Positions 46,046-57,425 of a stretch of DNA of 64,000 nucleotides are shown here, piece after piece. Position 1 is the stretch's first letter; every line of letters starts with the position of its first letter. Origin of the DNA: Balaenoptera acutorostrata (Eukaryota; Chordata; Mammalia; Artiodactyla; Balaenopteridae); NCBI RefSeq assembly GCF_949987535.1, contig NC_080075.1, forward strand, positions 45,691,536 through 45,755,535. Reading direction: 5' to 3'. Below the pieces are notes generated by a model that saw only the letters and a list, made by a program, of their open reading frames with translations, was not told the DNA's origin and made no database searches. The translations under genes and the position numbers were made by a program.

Positions 46046-46098
46046 ATAGAGTTTCAACATATGAGTTTTGGGGCAATACAAGCACTTAGTCCATAACA

Positions 46099-46334
46099 TA
46101 TGGATATACCACATTTTGTTTATTCTTTCATACATTGATAAATACTTGGATTGTTTCTACCCTTTAGTTATGGAGAATAATACTACTATGAACATGGGTG
46201 TACAAAACCTTTTCAAGACCCTGCTTTCAATTATTTTGGATATATATGCCCAGAAGTAGAATTGCTGGATCATATGGTCATTCTGTTTTTAATTTTTTTG
46301 GGAAACCTCCAGACTGTTTTAATAGTAGCTGCAC
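46099..46334 (-). mobile_element. Old L1 fragment, left half
   Basis: Reversed ORF2 C-terminal text ('acttggattgtttctaccct', 'gaagtagaattgctggatc', 'aaacctccagactgtttta'). It abuts the MaLR LTR without the expected L1 3' UTR to its left, and continues at 52,486 after the younger L1. Confidence 0.85.
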
Positions 46335-47093
46335 TGACATCAAGCGCCCACGGGGTTGGCGGCCAGCTGGGCCAGAGCCATGGTCTGGGCTCTAGGACCC
46401 CAGCGTGGCCTCGCGAATTACCTTGCCTCGCCACCGCCCTTCTGCCTCGGGTCCAGTCTGAGCCCTGGCACCTTCCAGGCCAGCACCGAGCCGAGGTGGG
46501 AATGCAGCCATTTTGTTGAGCGTGACTTCACTTTCTGTGAGGAACTGTGTGGAGTATGCCATCTCGAGGTGCTCACCTTTTACTCTACCACAAGCCGTGT
46601 GGCTGACAGGGTCTTGGTGCTCCGGCCGGGTGTCAGGCCTGAGCCTCTGAGGTGGGAGAGCTGAGTTCAGGACATTGGTTCACAAGAGACCTCCCAGCTC
46701 CATGTAATATCAAACAGTGAAAGCTCTCCCAGAGATCTCCATCTCAACTCTAAGACCCAGCTCCATTCAACAACCAGCAAGCTACAGTGCTGGACACCCT
46801 ATGCAAATAACTGGCAAGACAGGAACACAACCCCACCCATTAGCACAGAGGCTGCCTAAAATCATAATAAGGTCACAGACCCCCAAAACACACCAACGGA
46901 CACGGCCTTGCCCTCCAGAAAGTCAAGACCCAGCCTCATCCACCAGAAAACAGGCACCAGTCCCCTCCACCAGCAAGCCTACACAGCCCACTGAAATAAC
47001 CTCACCCACTGGGAGCAGACACCAAAAACGGGAACTAGGAACCTGCAGCCTGTGAAAAGGAGACCCCAAACACAGTAAGTTAAGCAAAATGAG
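46335..47093 (+). promoter_or_regulatory. L1 5' UTR
   Basis: About 750 bases, GC- and CpG-richer than the neighbourhood at its start (agcgcccacggggttggcgg), then a CA/A-rich segment. L1 leaders carry an internal RNA polymerase II promoter. Here that is family knowledge; no activity can be inferred. The frames at 46,198-47,055 are chance. Confidence 0.8.
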
Positions 47094-47972
47094 ATGACAG
47101 AGAAACACACAGCAGATGAAGGAGCAAGGTAAAAACCCACCAAACCAAACAAATGAAGAGGAAATAGGCAGTCTACCTGAAAAAGAATTCAGAGTAATGA
47201 TAGTAAAGATGATCCAAAATCTTGGAAATAGAATGGAGAAAATACAAGAAACGTTTAACAAGGACCTAGAACTAAAGAGTAAACAAACAATGATGAACAA
47301 CACAGTAAATGAAATTAAAACTCTCTAGAAGGAATCAATAGTAGAATAACTGAGGCAGAAGAACGGATAAGTGACCTGGAAGATAAAATAGTGGAAGTAA
47401 CTACCGCAGAGCAGAATAAAGAAAAAAGAATGAAAAGAATTGAGGACAGTCTCAGAGACCTCTGGGACATTAAATGCACCAACATTCGAATTATAGGGGT
47501 CCCAGAAGAAGAGAAAAAGAAAAAGAGACTGAGAAAATATTTGAAGAGATTATAGTTGAAAAATTCCTTAATATGGGTAAGGAAATAGTCAATCAAGTCC
47601 AGGAAGCTCAGAGAGTCCCATACAGGATAAATCCAAGGGGAAACACGCCAACACATATTAATCAAACTATCAAAAATTAAATACAAAGAAAAAGTATTAA
47701 AAGCAGCAAGGGAAAAGAAACAATTAACATACAAGGGAATCCCCATAAGGTTAACAGCTGATCTTTCAGCAGAAACTCTGCAAGCCGGGAGGGAGTGGCA
47801 GGACATATTTAAAGTGATGAAAGGGAAAAACCTTCAACCAAGATTACTCTATCCAGCAAGGGTCTCATTCAGATTCGACGAAGAAATTAAAACCTTTACA
47901 GAGAAGCAAAAGCTAAGAGAATTCAACACCACCAAACCAGCTCTACAACAAATGCTAAAGAAACTACCCTAG
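47094..47972 (+). pseudogene. L1 ORF1 (RNA-binding chaperone), broken
   Basis: L1 ORF1 protein is a trimeric RNA chaperone that coats L1 RNA in the cytoplasm. The initiating ATG at 47,094 is followed by a stop after 12 codons. The main N-terminal frame (47,116-47,328) then ends in TAG, and the coiled-coil part goes on in another frame. The RRM core motif (NIRIIGVPEE) is readable at 47,482-47,511, a further shift lies near 47,520-47,535, and another near 47,663. The C-terminal domain (47,750-47,972) is fairly well kept, ending at a TAG. At least three disruptions, so nonfunctional. Confidence 0.9.
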
Positions 47973-48030
47973 GCAGGAAGCACAAGAGAAGGAAAAGACC
48001 TACAAAAACAAACCCAAAGCAATTAAGAAA

Positions 48031-51000
48031 ATGGTAATAGAAACATACATATCAATAACTACCTTAAATGTTAATTGATTAAATGCTCCAACCAAATGAC
48101 ATAGACTGGCTGAATGGATACTAAAACAGGACCCGTATATATGCTGTCTACAAGAGACCCACTTCAGACCTCGGGACACATACAGACTGAAAGTGAGGGG
48201 ATGGAAAAAGATACTCACTGCAAATGGAAATCAAAAGAAAGCTGGGGCTTCCCTGGTGGCGCAGTGGTTGAGAGTCTGCCTGCCAATGCAGGGGACACGG
48301 GTTCGAGCCCTGGTCTGGGAAGATCCCACATGCCACGGAGCAGCTGGGCCCGTGAGCCGCAATTGCTGAGCCTGCGCGTCTGGAGCCTGTGCTCCGCAAC
48401 AAGAGAGGCCGCGATAGTGAGAGGCCCCGCGCACCGCGATGAAGAGTGGCCCCTGCTTGCCACAACTAGAGAAAGCCCTCGCACAGAAATGAAGACCTAA
48501 CACAGCCATAAATTAATTAATTAATTAATTTAAAAAAAAAAAAAGAAAGCTGGGGTAGCAATTCTCATATCAGAAAAAATAGACTTTAAAATAAAGACTT
48601 TTACAAGAGACAAAGAAGGACATTACATAACGATAAAGGGATCAGTCCAAGAGAAGATATAACAATTGTAAATATTTATACACCCAACATAGGAGCACCT
48701 CAATACATAAGGCAAATGCTAACAGCTATAAAAGCGGAAATCGACAGTAACACAATCCTAGTAGGGGCCTTTACACCCCACTTTCACCAATGGACAAATC
48801 ATCCAAAATGAAAATAAATAAGGAAACACAAGCTTTAAATGACACATTAAACAAGATGGAATTAATTGATATTTATAGGACATTATCCAAAAACAACAGA
48901 ATAGACTTTCTCTCAAGTGCTCATGGAACATTCTCCAGGATAGATCATATCTTGGGTCACAAATCACGGCTTGGCAAATTTACGAAAATTGAAATTATAT
49001 CAAGTATCTTTTCCGACCACAATGCTATGAGACTAGATATCAATTACAGGAAAAAATCTGTAAAAAATATAAACACATGGAGGCTAAACAATACACTACT
49101 CAATAACCAAGAGATCACTGAAGAAATCAAAGAGGAAAGCAAAAAATACCTAGAGACAAATGACAATGAAAACACGATGACCCAAAACCTATGAGAAGCA
49201 GCAAAAGCAGTTCTAAGAGGGAAGTTTATAGCAATAAAATCCTACCTCAAGAAACAAGAAACATCTCAAACAAACAACCTAATCTTACACCTAAAGCAAT
49301 TAGAGAAAGAAGAATAAAAAAAACCCCAAAGTTAGCAGAAGGAAAGAATTCATAAGGATCAGATCAGAGATAAATGAAAAAGAAATGAAGGAAACGACAG
49401 CAAAGATCAATAAAACTAAAAGCTGGTTCTTTGAGAAGATAAACAAAATTGATAAACCATTAGCCAGACTCATCAAGAAAAAATGTAGAAGACTCAAATC
49501 AGTAGAATTAGAAATGATAAAGGAGAAGTAACAACTGACACTGCAGAAATACAAAGGATCATGAGAGATTACTACAAGCAACTATACGCCAATAAAATGG
49601 ACAAGCTGGAAGAAATGGACAAATTCTTAGAAAACCACAACCTTCCGAGACTGAACCAGGAAGAAATAGAAAATATAAACAGACCAATCACAAGCACTGA
49701 AATTGAGACTGTGATTAAAAATCTTCCAACAAACAAAAGCCCAGGACCAGATGGCTTCACAGGCGAACTCTATCAAACATTTAGAGAAGAGTTAACACCC
49801 ATCCTTCTCAAACTCTTCCAAAATGCAGCAGAGGGAGGAATACTCCCAAACTCCTTCTACGAGGCCACCATCGCCCTGATACTAAAACCAGAGAAAGATG
49901 TCACAAAGAAAGAAAGCTACAGGCCAATATCACTGATGTACATAGATGCAAAAATCCTCAACAAAATACTAGCAAACAGAATCCAACAGCACATTAAAAG
50001 GATCATACACCATGATCAAGTGGGGTTTATCTCAGGAATGCAAGGATTCTTCAATATATGCAGGTCAATCCATGTGATACACCATAGTAACAAACTGAAG
50101 GAGAAAAACCATATGATCATCTCAATAGACGCAGATAAAGCTTTCAGCAAAATTCAACACCCATTTATGAAAAAAACCCTCCAGAAAGTAGGCATACAGG
50201 GAGCCTACCTCAACATAATAAAGGCCATATATGACAAACCAACAACCAACATCTTTCTCAATGGTGAAAAACTGAAAACATTTCCTCTAAGATCAGGAAC
50301 AAGACAAGGTTGTCCACTCACACCAATGTTATTCAACATACTTTTGGAAGTTTTAGCCACAGCAATCAGAGAAGAAAAAGCAATAAAAGGAATCCAAATC
50401 GGGAAAGAAGTAAAGTTGTCACTGTTTGCAGATGACATGATACTATACGTAGAGAATCCTAAAGATGCTACCAGAAAACTACTAGAGCTAATCAATGAAT
50501 TTGGTAAAGTATCAGGATACAAAATTAATGCACAGAAACCTCTTGCATTCCTATACACTAATGATGAAAAATCTGAAAGAGAAATTAAGGAAACACTCCC
50601 ATTTACCATTGCAGCAAAAAGAATAAAATACTCAGGAATAAACCTACCTAAGGAGACAGAACACCTATATGCATAAAACTATAAGACACTGATGAAAGAA
50701 ATTAATGATGATGCAAAGAGTTGGAGAGATATACCATGTTCTTGGATTGGAAGAATCAACATTGTGAAAATGACTATACTACCGAAAGCAATCTACAGAT
50801 TCAGTGCAATCTCTATCAAACTACCAATGGCATTTTTTACAGAACTAGAACAAAAAATTTCACAATTTGTATGGAGACACAAAAGACCCTGAATAGCCAA
50901 AGCAGTCTTGAGGGGAAAAAAAACGGAGCTGGAGGAATCAGGCTCCCGGACTTCAGATTATACTACAAAGCTACAGTAATCAAGACAGTATGGTACTGGA

Positions 51001-52117
51001 ACAAAAAGAGAAACATAGATCAATGGAACAAGATAGAAAGCTCAGAGATAAACCCATGCACATATGGTCACCTTGTTTTTGATAAAGGAGGCAAGAATAT
51101 ACAATGGAGAAAAGACAGCGTCTTCAATAAGTGGTGCTGGGAAAACTGGACAGCTACATGTAAAAGAATGAAATTAGAACACTCCCTAACACCATACACA
51201 AAAATAAACTCAAAATGGATTAAAACCTAAATGTAAGGCCAGACACTGTAAAACTCCTAGAGGAAAACATAGGCAGAACACTCTATGACATAAATCACAC
51301 CAAGATCCTTTTTGACCTACCTCCTAGAGAAATGGAAATAAAAACAAAAATAAACAAATGGGACCTAATGAAACTTAAAAGCGTTTGCACAGCAAAGGAG
51401 ACCATGAACAAGACAAAAAGACAACCCTCACAATGGGAGAAAATATTTGCCAATGAAGCAGCTGACAAAGGATTAATCTCCAAAATTTACAAGCAGCTCA
51501 TGCAGCTCAATAAAAAAAAAAAAATACCAGTCCAAAAATGGGCAGAATACCTAAATAGACATTTCTCCAAAGAAGATATATAGATTGCCAACAAACACAT
51601 GAAAGGATGCTCAACATCACTAATCATTAGAGAATTGCAAATCAAAACTACAATGAGGTATTACCTCACACTGGTCAGAATAGCCATCATCAAAGAATCT
51701 ACAAACAATAAATGCTGGAGAGGGTGTGGAGAAAAGGGAACCCTCTTGCACTGTTGGTGGGAATATAAATTGATGCAGCCACTATGGAGGTTCCTTAAAA
51801 AACTAAAAATAGAGCTATCATATGACCCAGCAATGCCACTACTGGGCATATACCCTAAGAAAACCATAATTCAAAAAGAGTTACGGCTCTATTTACAATA
51901 GCCAGGACATGGAAGCAACCTAAGTGTCCATCGACAGATGAATGGATAAAGAAGATGTGGCATATATATACAAATGGAATATAACTCAGCCATAAAAAGC
52001 AATGAAGTTGAGTTATTTGTAGTGAGGTGGATGGACCTAGAGACTGTCATACAGAGTGAAGTAAGTCAGAAAGAGAAAAATAAATACCGTATGCTAACAC
52101 ATATATGTGGACTGTAA
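48031..52117 (+). pseudogene. L1 ORF2 (endonuclease and reverse transcriptase), broken
   Basis: ORF2 protein nicks target DNA and copies L1 RNA there. The ATG at 48,031 meets a TGA after 15 codons. The endonuclease keeps QETH (about 48,150) and SDHNAMR (49,012-49,032), but the usual GDFN reads GAFT (about 48,763), so a metal-binding Asp is lost. A SINE splits the domain. A TGA at 49,192 replaces a Trp codon. The RT core is open for 371 codons (49,561-50,676) and keeps FADD (50,425-50,436). A stop sits at 50,674 and TGA replaces an Arg-type codon near 50,890. The C-terminal Cys motif is visible at about 51,711-51,780, with its last Cys read as Tyr. The terminus is at 52,117. Confidence 0.93.
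48248..48540 (+). mobile_element. CHR-2 SINE inside L1 ORF2, young copy
   Basis: Complete, with a 15-bp perfect duplication aaaagaaagctgggg at 48,233-48,247 and 48,541-48,555. Pol III boxes are visible: A-box-like tggcgcagtgg (48,257-48,267) and B-box ggttcgagccc (48,300-48,310). The tail is (AATT)n then poly(A). Confidence 0.97.
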
Positions 52118-52485
52118 AAGAAAAAAAAAATGGTTCTGAAGAACCTAGGGGCAGGACAGGAATAAAGACGCAGACGTAGAGAATGGACTTGAGGACACAG
52201 GGAGTGGGAAGGGTAAGCTGGGACGAAGTGAGAGAGTGGCATGGGCTTATATATACCAAGAAATGTAAAATAGAAAGCTAGTGGGAAGCAGCCGCATAGC
52301 ACAGGGAGATCAGCTCGGTGCTTTGTGATCACCTAGAGGGGTGGGATAGGGAGGGTGGGAGGGAGATGCAAGAGGGAAGAGATATGGGGATATACGTATA
52401 TGTATAGCTGATTCACTTTGTTATATAACAGAAACTAACACACCGTTGTAAAGCAATTATGCTCCAATAAAGATGTTAAAAAAAA

Positions 52486-52645
52486 AATAGTGGCTGCACC
52501 ATTTTACATTCCCACCAACAGTGCACAAGAGTTCTAATTTCTCCATATCCTCACCAACACTTGTTATTTTTTGTTTTTTGTTTTTGATAGTAGCCATCTT
52601 GATGGATATGAGGTTATATCTCATTGTAGAAATATCTCATTCTTA
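52486..52645 (-). mobile_element. Old L1 fragment, right half
   Basis: Continues the old reversed L1 interrupted at 46,334: 'tttacattcccaccaacagt', 'ctccatatcctcaccaac', 'tagtagccatcttgatgg'. A (GTTTTT)n-like run sits in it. Confidence 0.85.
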
Positions 52646-52691
52646 AGCTGTGTCTCCACCTCTTTTTCTCCCACTTAAGAATGTGTGTTAT

Positions 52692-52931
52692 CATGCCGCG
52701 GAGCGACTAAGCCCGTGAGCCACAATTACTGAGCCTGCGCGTCTGGAGCCTGTGCTCCGCAACAGGAGAGGCCGCGATAGTGAGAGGCCCGCGCACCGCG
52801 ATGAAGAGTGGTCCCCACTTGCCACAACTAGAGAAAGCCCTCGCACAGAAACGAAGACCCAATACAGTCACAAATAAATAAATAAATAAATAAATAAATA
52901 AATAGAACGTGAATTTCTTTAAAAAAAAAAA
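52692..52931 (+). mobile_element. 5'-truncated CHR-2 SINE
   Basis: Begins in the middle of the SINE (catgccgcggagcgactaag), lacking the first roughly 80 bases with the tRNA-like promoter. It ends in (AAAT)n, a short unique patch and poly(A). Flanked by the perfect 15-bp duplication aagaatgtgtgttat at 52,677-52,691 and 52,932-52,946, so the truncation happened on insertion. Confidence 0.95.
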
Positions 52932-52946
52932 AAGAATGTGTGTTAT

Positions 52947-53305
52947 AATGTGAATGAATGAGAGTGATTCTGTTATGTCTAATCACGAATCTGTTCTAAT
53001 TCATTTTTAATCTTTAACGAATTTAATGATTTTTTTATTGTAACTAACAAATAGCATGTACCTCTGTCTCGTATTGTCTGAAAAGAATTATAAGTGGTGG
53101 CTCTGAATTACAATAATATAATTGTAGTGTGTATAGAAGACTGAGTTCTTAAATACACTTTTACTTCTTTGCCTGAAAGTGGTGATTCATATTCTCCACT
53201 TTCTATTAGCAGTCCTTCTTTGCTACGTGATTTTTTTATTCCATATATATTTTAGCCTTAATTCTTTAGAACTATTTAATCTGAGCAATTGAATCTATAT
53301 TTCAT
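52947..53305. other. No recognised feature
   Basis: AT-rich unidentified sequence. Confidence 0.4.
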
Positions 53306-53309
53306 AATG

Positions 53310-53740
53310 CTTACTGCCTAGTTTTGGAAGTAGACATCAATACCAAATAGTTATTTAATTACAATTGTGATAAATTATATGAAGGGAAGGCGCATGATGC
53401 TGTGAGGGCTGTAATGGGAACTGGAACTAAACAAGAATGGGGTAGGGAAGACAGGCTTCTCTGAGAACTGACATTTGTGTTAAACTTGAAGTTCAGTGAT
53501 GTTTAGTTAGATGATATGGTGTGTTGATAGACATGACTGTATGGGTGGATGGGAATGGATTCCAGGCTAGGTTAGAAAATATTTTTAAAAGTCCTTAAGA
53601 TGGAAAGACATTTGATTTAGGAATAAAATGTAGGCCCGTTTGAATGAAGCATAAAGAATAAGAGAAAAATGGGTAGGAGCATAGGACAGAGAGATAGGCA
53701 AGAGCTAAATCTTGCAGGCTATGCTAGACCACATTTTCAA
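53310..53740 (-). mobile_element. Old L2 LINE 3' fragment
   Basis: 'ggaactggaactaaacaaga'-like text, 'gacaggcttctctgagaac', 'ggaatggattccaggctagg' follow the reversed L2 tail. Strongly diverged. Confidence 0.55.
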
Positions 53741-54489
53741 AGAATGTTTTTGGGCTTTTTTAATCAAGACTGTACATAAGTTTATATGAAGTCCTTCAAT
53801 TTTAAGCAAATAGCAATGATATATAATGTATAAAAACAGTAGCAAAACCCCCCAGATATATAGTTGGGCTCCAGATCAAACTAGGTATTTTTGCAATCCA
53901 GAAACAGAATAGAAACTCAAGTAGTGATGAAGCTGAAGCTATGAACTTGCTGGTATCTGATACAAGACACTGTTACTGGTGGCACAAGAAATTGGCTCCG
54001 GTAGACTAATGGGCACCAAAAAATATTCCAAAAAATAGGAAAGCATGTGATGGCAAATTAGCCTATCAAATCAACAATCTTTATGTGAATTTTCCTCTAG
54101 GGAACAGAAGAAGGAAATTAGCAAATTCATTCTAATGAGTCTAGTATAATATTGAGATCAAAATTAGGCAATAAAAGTTTAAGAAAAAAATTATAGAAAA
54201 TCTCACCTATGAATTTGAATGCAAAAAGTCTTCAAAAAAACTAATATATCAATATTTAAATCAGCAGTACGTAAAAAAAGATACATCATGACCAAGTGCA
54301 GTTGATCTGAGGAAAGCAAGAATGCTTCAGTATTTGAAAAGCTATCAAAATAATATATGATTAATAGACCAAATCTAAAAATCTATATGATTATCTCCAT
54401 AGAAACAGCAAAAATAAATGTAATTCCATACTGCTTCATAGATTAAAAAATAAAATCTCTTAGCAGATGAAAGGCAAATAAAATTTGTG

Positions 54490-54965
54490 GCTTTTGTTGT
54501 TTTTTTGTCTACCCATACTCATTCCTAAACCCTTTTTTCTTACCCACTTTTCACTATCAAGATGAAAAAGCCAACTATTCACATTCCTAGTCTCTCTTGT
54601 GTAAGGGTGGTCATATGACCCAGTTCTGGACAGTGAGGTGTAAAGAGGATTCTGATAGGGGATACTAGGAATGACTTTCCTCCCTGATAGAAGAGATATA
54701 CAATCCTTTTTTTTTTTTCCTCACCCTAGCTACCCACTGTTTCTTCCCTATGACCATGGTTGTAAGTGAATGTGATGCTTGAAATTATGCCATAAGAAAA
54801 GGCCAAAGATTCTAATCCCATATACTGATATCAATAAGCTGCTGCCCAAACCTGGAACTACCTACCTTAAAATTTCTTGCTATATGAGATAATTAGCTAT
54901 CTTTTTTGTAAATAGCAGTGTTAGATATTCTTACTTTCAATCCAAAGTATTTCTAACTGATAAAG
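54490..54965 (+). mobile_element. Unnamed old mammalian repeat inside the L1M
   Basis: 'agggtggtcatatgacccag', 'gttctggacagtgaggtgta', 'ggaactacctaccttaaaat' and 'gtatttctaactgataaag' are phrases of a widespread mammalian repeat. I recognise it by sight but cannot name it with confidence. It contains a T11 run near 54,708. Confidence 0.5.
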
Positions 54966-56036
54966 AAGGAAACTTCTTTAACTTGAAAAGGGAATTCAAA
55001 TTCCCCTTTCAAATTCCTATTCAAATTCTTCAGCGAGTATCATACAAATTGAAAAAAGAAGTCTCCCATTACGTTCAGAAATGGAAAAGGATGCCAGTTA
55101 TAACTTCTTTCAGTGTTATACTGCAGATCCTAGTCAGTGCAGTAAGATAGAGACATAACATTAAAACATTAGAAAAGAAAAAAAAACCTAATTTGCCAAT
55201 GATATTGCTTTCATAGAAAACTGGAAAGCATATATAGACAAAGTACAGAATTAGTAATAGAGTTTTGCAAGTTTACTGGATTCAAGATCAACTGAAAAAA
55301 GACTACATAGCCACTACCCACCAGTAAAAAGAAATCACATTATATAATAAAGTACTTAGGAATGTATCTAACAGAATTTGGTAACACTTTTAAAAAGGGA
55401 ATAATTTCAAAATGGTACTGAAGTGCGTAAGATGAATAAAAGGAGAAAGTTTTGGAATTGAATCACTCATTATCTTAAAGAGACATTGATTTGCCTCAAA
55501 GTAATACTAGATTCTATATTTCCTATGCAATGTCTACTCAAACTTTAAAAGGATTTATTGGGTGTCTTAACAGCTCTTCATAAAATTAATGTGAAGTTAC
55601 AAAGGACCAAGAATAGCTGAGACAATTTTAAAAAAGAAGTGCAAGATAGTTAGACCTTACCAAACTTATTTAACAGCATAATGATTACAATTATATAGTG
55701 TAGTAGTTGCTTGAGGTTGGGCAAATAGAAAGATGGGAAATTTTAGGGAAATAGAGCACCTATGTGGAAACAATATGTTCCAGAGGTGTCATTAAAATTA
55801 TAGGCAGAGAGCAACCAAGTATATAAATCGTTCTGGAGAAATTAGTTTTCCTGGTGAAAACAATTGAATGCCTGTTTCACCCTACATAAACAATTAGGTG
55901 GATGAAACAATTAGGTTTATGATCTCGGGTTAAGAAATGAGTTAAGTTACAAAACAGCATAAATCTTAAAGGAAAAGATTAATAACTTGATCATATTAAA
56001 GTTAAAAGTTTCTGGTCATGAAGAGACACCATAAAG

Positions 56037-56366
56037 GACTTCCTTGGTGGGACAGTGGTTAAGAATCCACCTGCCAATGCAGGGGACACGGGTTCGATCC
56101 CTGGTCTGGTAAGATCCCACATGCCATGGAGCAGCTAAGCCCGTGTGCCACAACTGATCCTGCACTCTAGAGCCCATGAGCCACAACTACTGAGCCTGCA
56201 TGCCACAACTACTGAAGCATATGTGCCTAGAGCCCGTGCTCCACAGCAAGAGAAGCCACCACAATGAGAAGCCCGTGCACCGCAAGGAAGAGTAGCCTGC
56301 ACTTGCCCCAACTAGAGAAAGCCCACGTGCAGCAACGAAGACCCAACACAGCCAAAAAAGAAAAAA
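56037..56366 (+). mobile_element. CHR-2 SINE, long older subtype
   Basis: Full copy in the old L1M, with the 16-bp duplication aagagacaccataaag at 56,021-56,036 and 56,367-56,382. Several diverged positions in the body point to an older insertion despite the clean duplication. Confidence 0.96.
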
Positions 56367-57305
56367 AAGAGACACCATAAAGATTAAAATATAAGCCATA
56401 CATTGAGAACAGATATCTGAAATATCTAAAAATATTTGAAATACATCTAACAAAAGTTGGGATCTAGAATTAAGAAAGGATTCCTACATATAAATAAGAA
56501 AAAAGTAATAACACAAGTGAATGAATAAAGGAGAGGAAGAGGGGACAGAAATGGAAACCTAACCCACACCCATAAACATATCCTCAATCTCACTGATTAT
56601 TTGGGGAATTCCATTTCACAGCTATAAAGTTTGCAAAATTAAAATCTGCTTTGACAATTCAGTTAGTTGATGAGGATACAGAGCTACACGAACTCTCATT
56701 TATGTTGGTGGAAATGCCCACTGATGCTTTGGAGTAGAATTTAGCATGATTCAACAATGTCAGTGATGGTCATACCCTTCATGCTATTTATACATCCTAG
56801 AGAAGATTTTGCTAACTCAGGATTAAAAAAGATGTTCTTGGCAATATTGCTGTCACAGGGAAGACTGAAAATGACTTAACTATCCATTAACAAGAAAACA
56901 GATAAATGCTATTACTTCACAGTAGAATACTTACTACACATTGCACAAATGAATGAACTAGAGCTACATAGTTATACCTCAAAAATATAACACTAAGCAG
57001 AAAAATCAAGTTTCACAATGGTGTGCAAGTTATACTGTTTTGGTAAAGTTTGAAAACAGGAACAACCCTTCTATGTAATGTTTATTCATACATGTACAAG
57101 TAGTCATAGATTAAAATGTGCATGGGATTGATGAATACCAGATTCAACACAATGTTATCTCTGGGGAAAAAGAAGGGAAGAGGATGGGAGAGAAATGCAT
57201 AGGGGCTTCAACTGTTCAAAATATTTTATTTCTTAAGCTGAGAGTCTGTTACATGGATGTTTATTATATGATTTCTATGTTTTTGTATGCCTTAAATGTT
57301 TCACA

Positions 57306-57425
57306 ATAATCTATCTATCCTATCATCCATCTATCTGTCATCTGTCTATCATCTACATATCATTCATATATCTATCATCTGTTTCTTTATCAGTCATCAT
57401 CTGTCTGTCATCTGCCTATCTGAAG
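57306..57425 (+). repeat. Degenerate (CTAT/CATC/TGTC)n microsatellite
   Basis: A tetranucleotide-based run of ctat, catc and tgtc units directly after the L1M 3' end, probably grown from its tail. Confidence 0.85.

Larger units (their letters stand above)
44832..46098 (-). mobile_element. MaLR/MLT1 5' LTR split by an L1
   Basis: Left part 44,832-45,149 ('caatttgggctactatatca' to 'ccacctcctagtagcatcc') and right part from about 46,046 ('gagtttcaacatatgagttt', 'ttagtccataaca') form one LTR. The L1 at 45,150-46,045 lies between them. Confidence 0.85.
46335..52485 (+). mobile_element. Nearly full-length younger L1 with a SINE inside
   Basis: A GC-rich 5' leader (46,335-47,093), ORF1 remnant, ORF2 remnant, 3' UTR (52,118-52,476) and poly(A) (AATAAA at 52,466-52,471) lie in order. 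The duplication aatagtagctgcac (46,321-46,334) versus aatagtggctgcac (52,486-52,499) brackets it, 13 of 14 identical. Without the SINE it is about 5.8 kb, so probably full length or only slightly short at the 5' end. Both ORFs carry stops and frameshifts, so it cannot move by itself. The 3' UTR has a G-rich block at 52,338-52,363. Confidence 0.95.
54100..57315 (+). mobile_element. Long old L1M, RT region to 3' end
   Basis: Forward ORF2 landmarks: RT region near 54,285-54,420 ('catcatgaccaagtgcagtt', 'atgattatctccatagaaac'), then 'ttactggattcaagatcaac', 'gaccaagaatagctgagac'. The ORF2 end ('tatgttggtggaaatgccc', 'aatgaatgaactagagctac') and 3' UTR ('aagaagggaagaggatggg') complete it. It is interrupted by another repeat (54,490-54,965) and by a SINE (56,037-56,366). 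No open frame of note remains. Confidence 0.8.

Noticed and set aside
47315..47806. 163-codon minus-strand frame
   Set aside because: Antisense shadow of L1 ORF1.
48257..48310. tRNA gene-like A and B boxes
   Set aside because: They belong to the tRNA-derived head of the SINE. No cloverleaf with an anticodon arm is conserved, and the same motif recurs in every copy.
48114..48500. 128-codon frame in the L1
   Set aside because: It fuses L1 endonuclease text in the wrong frame with a translated SINE.
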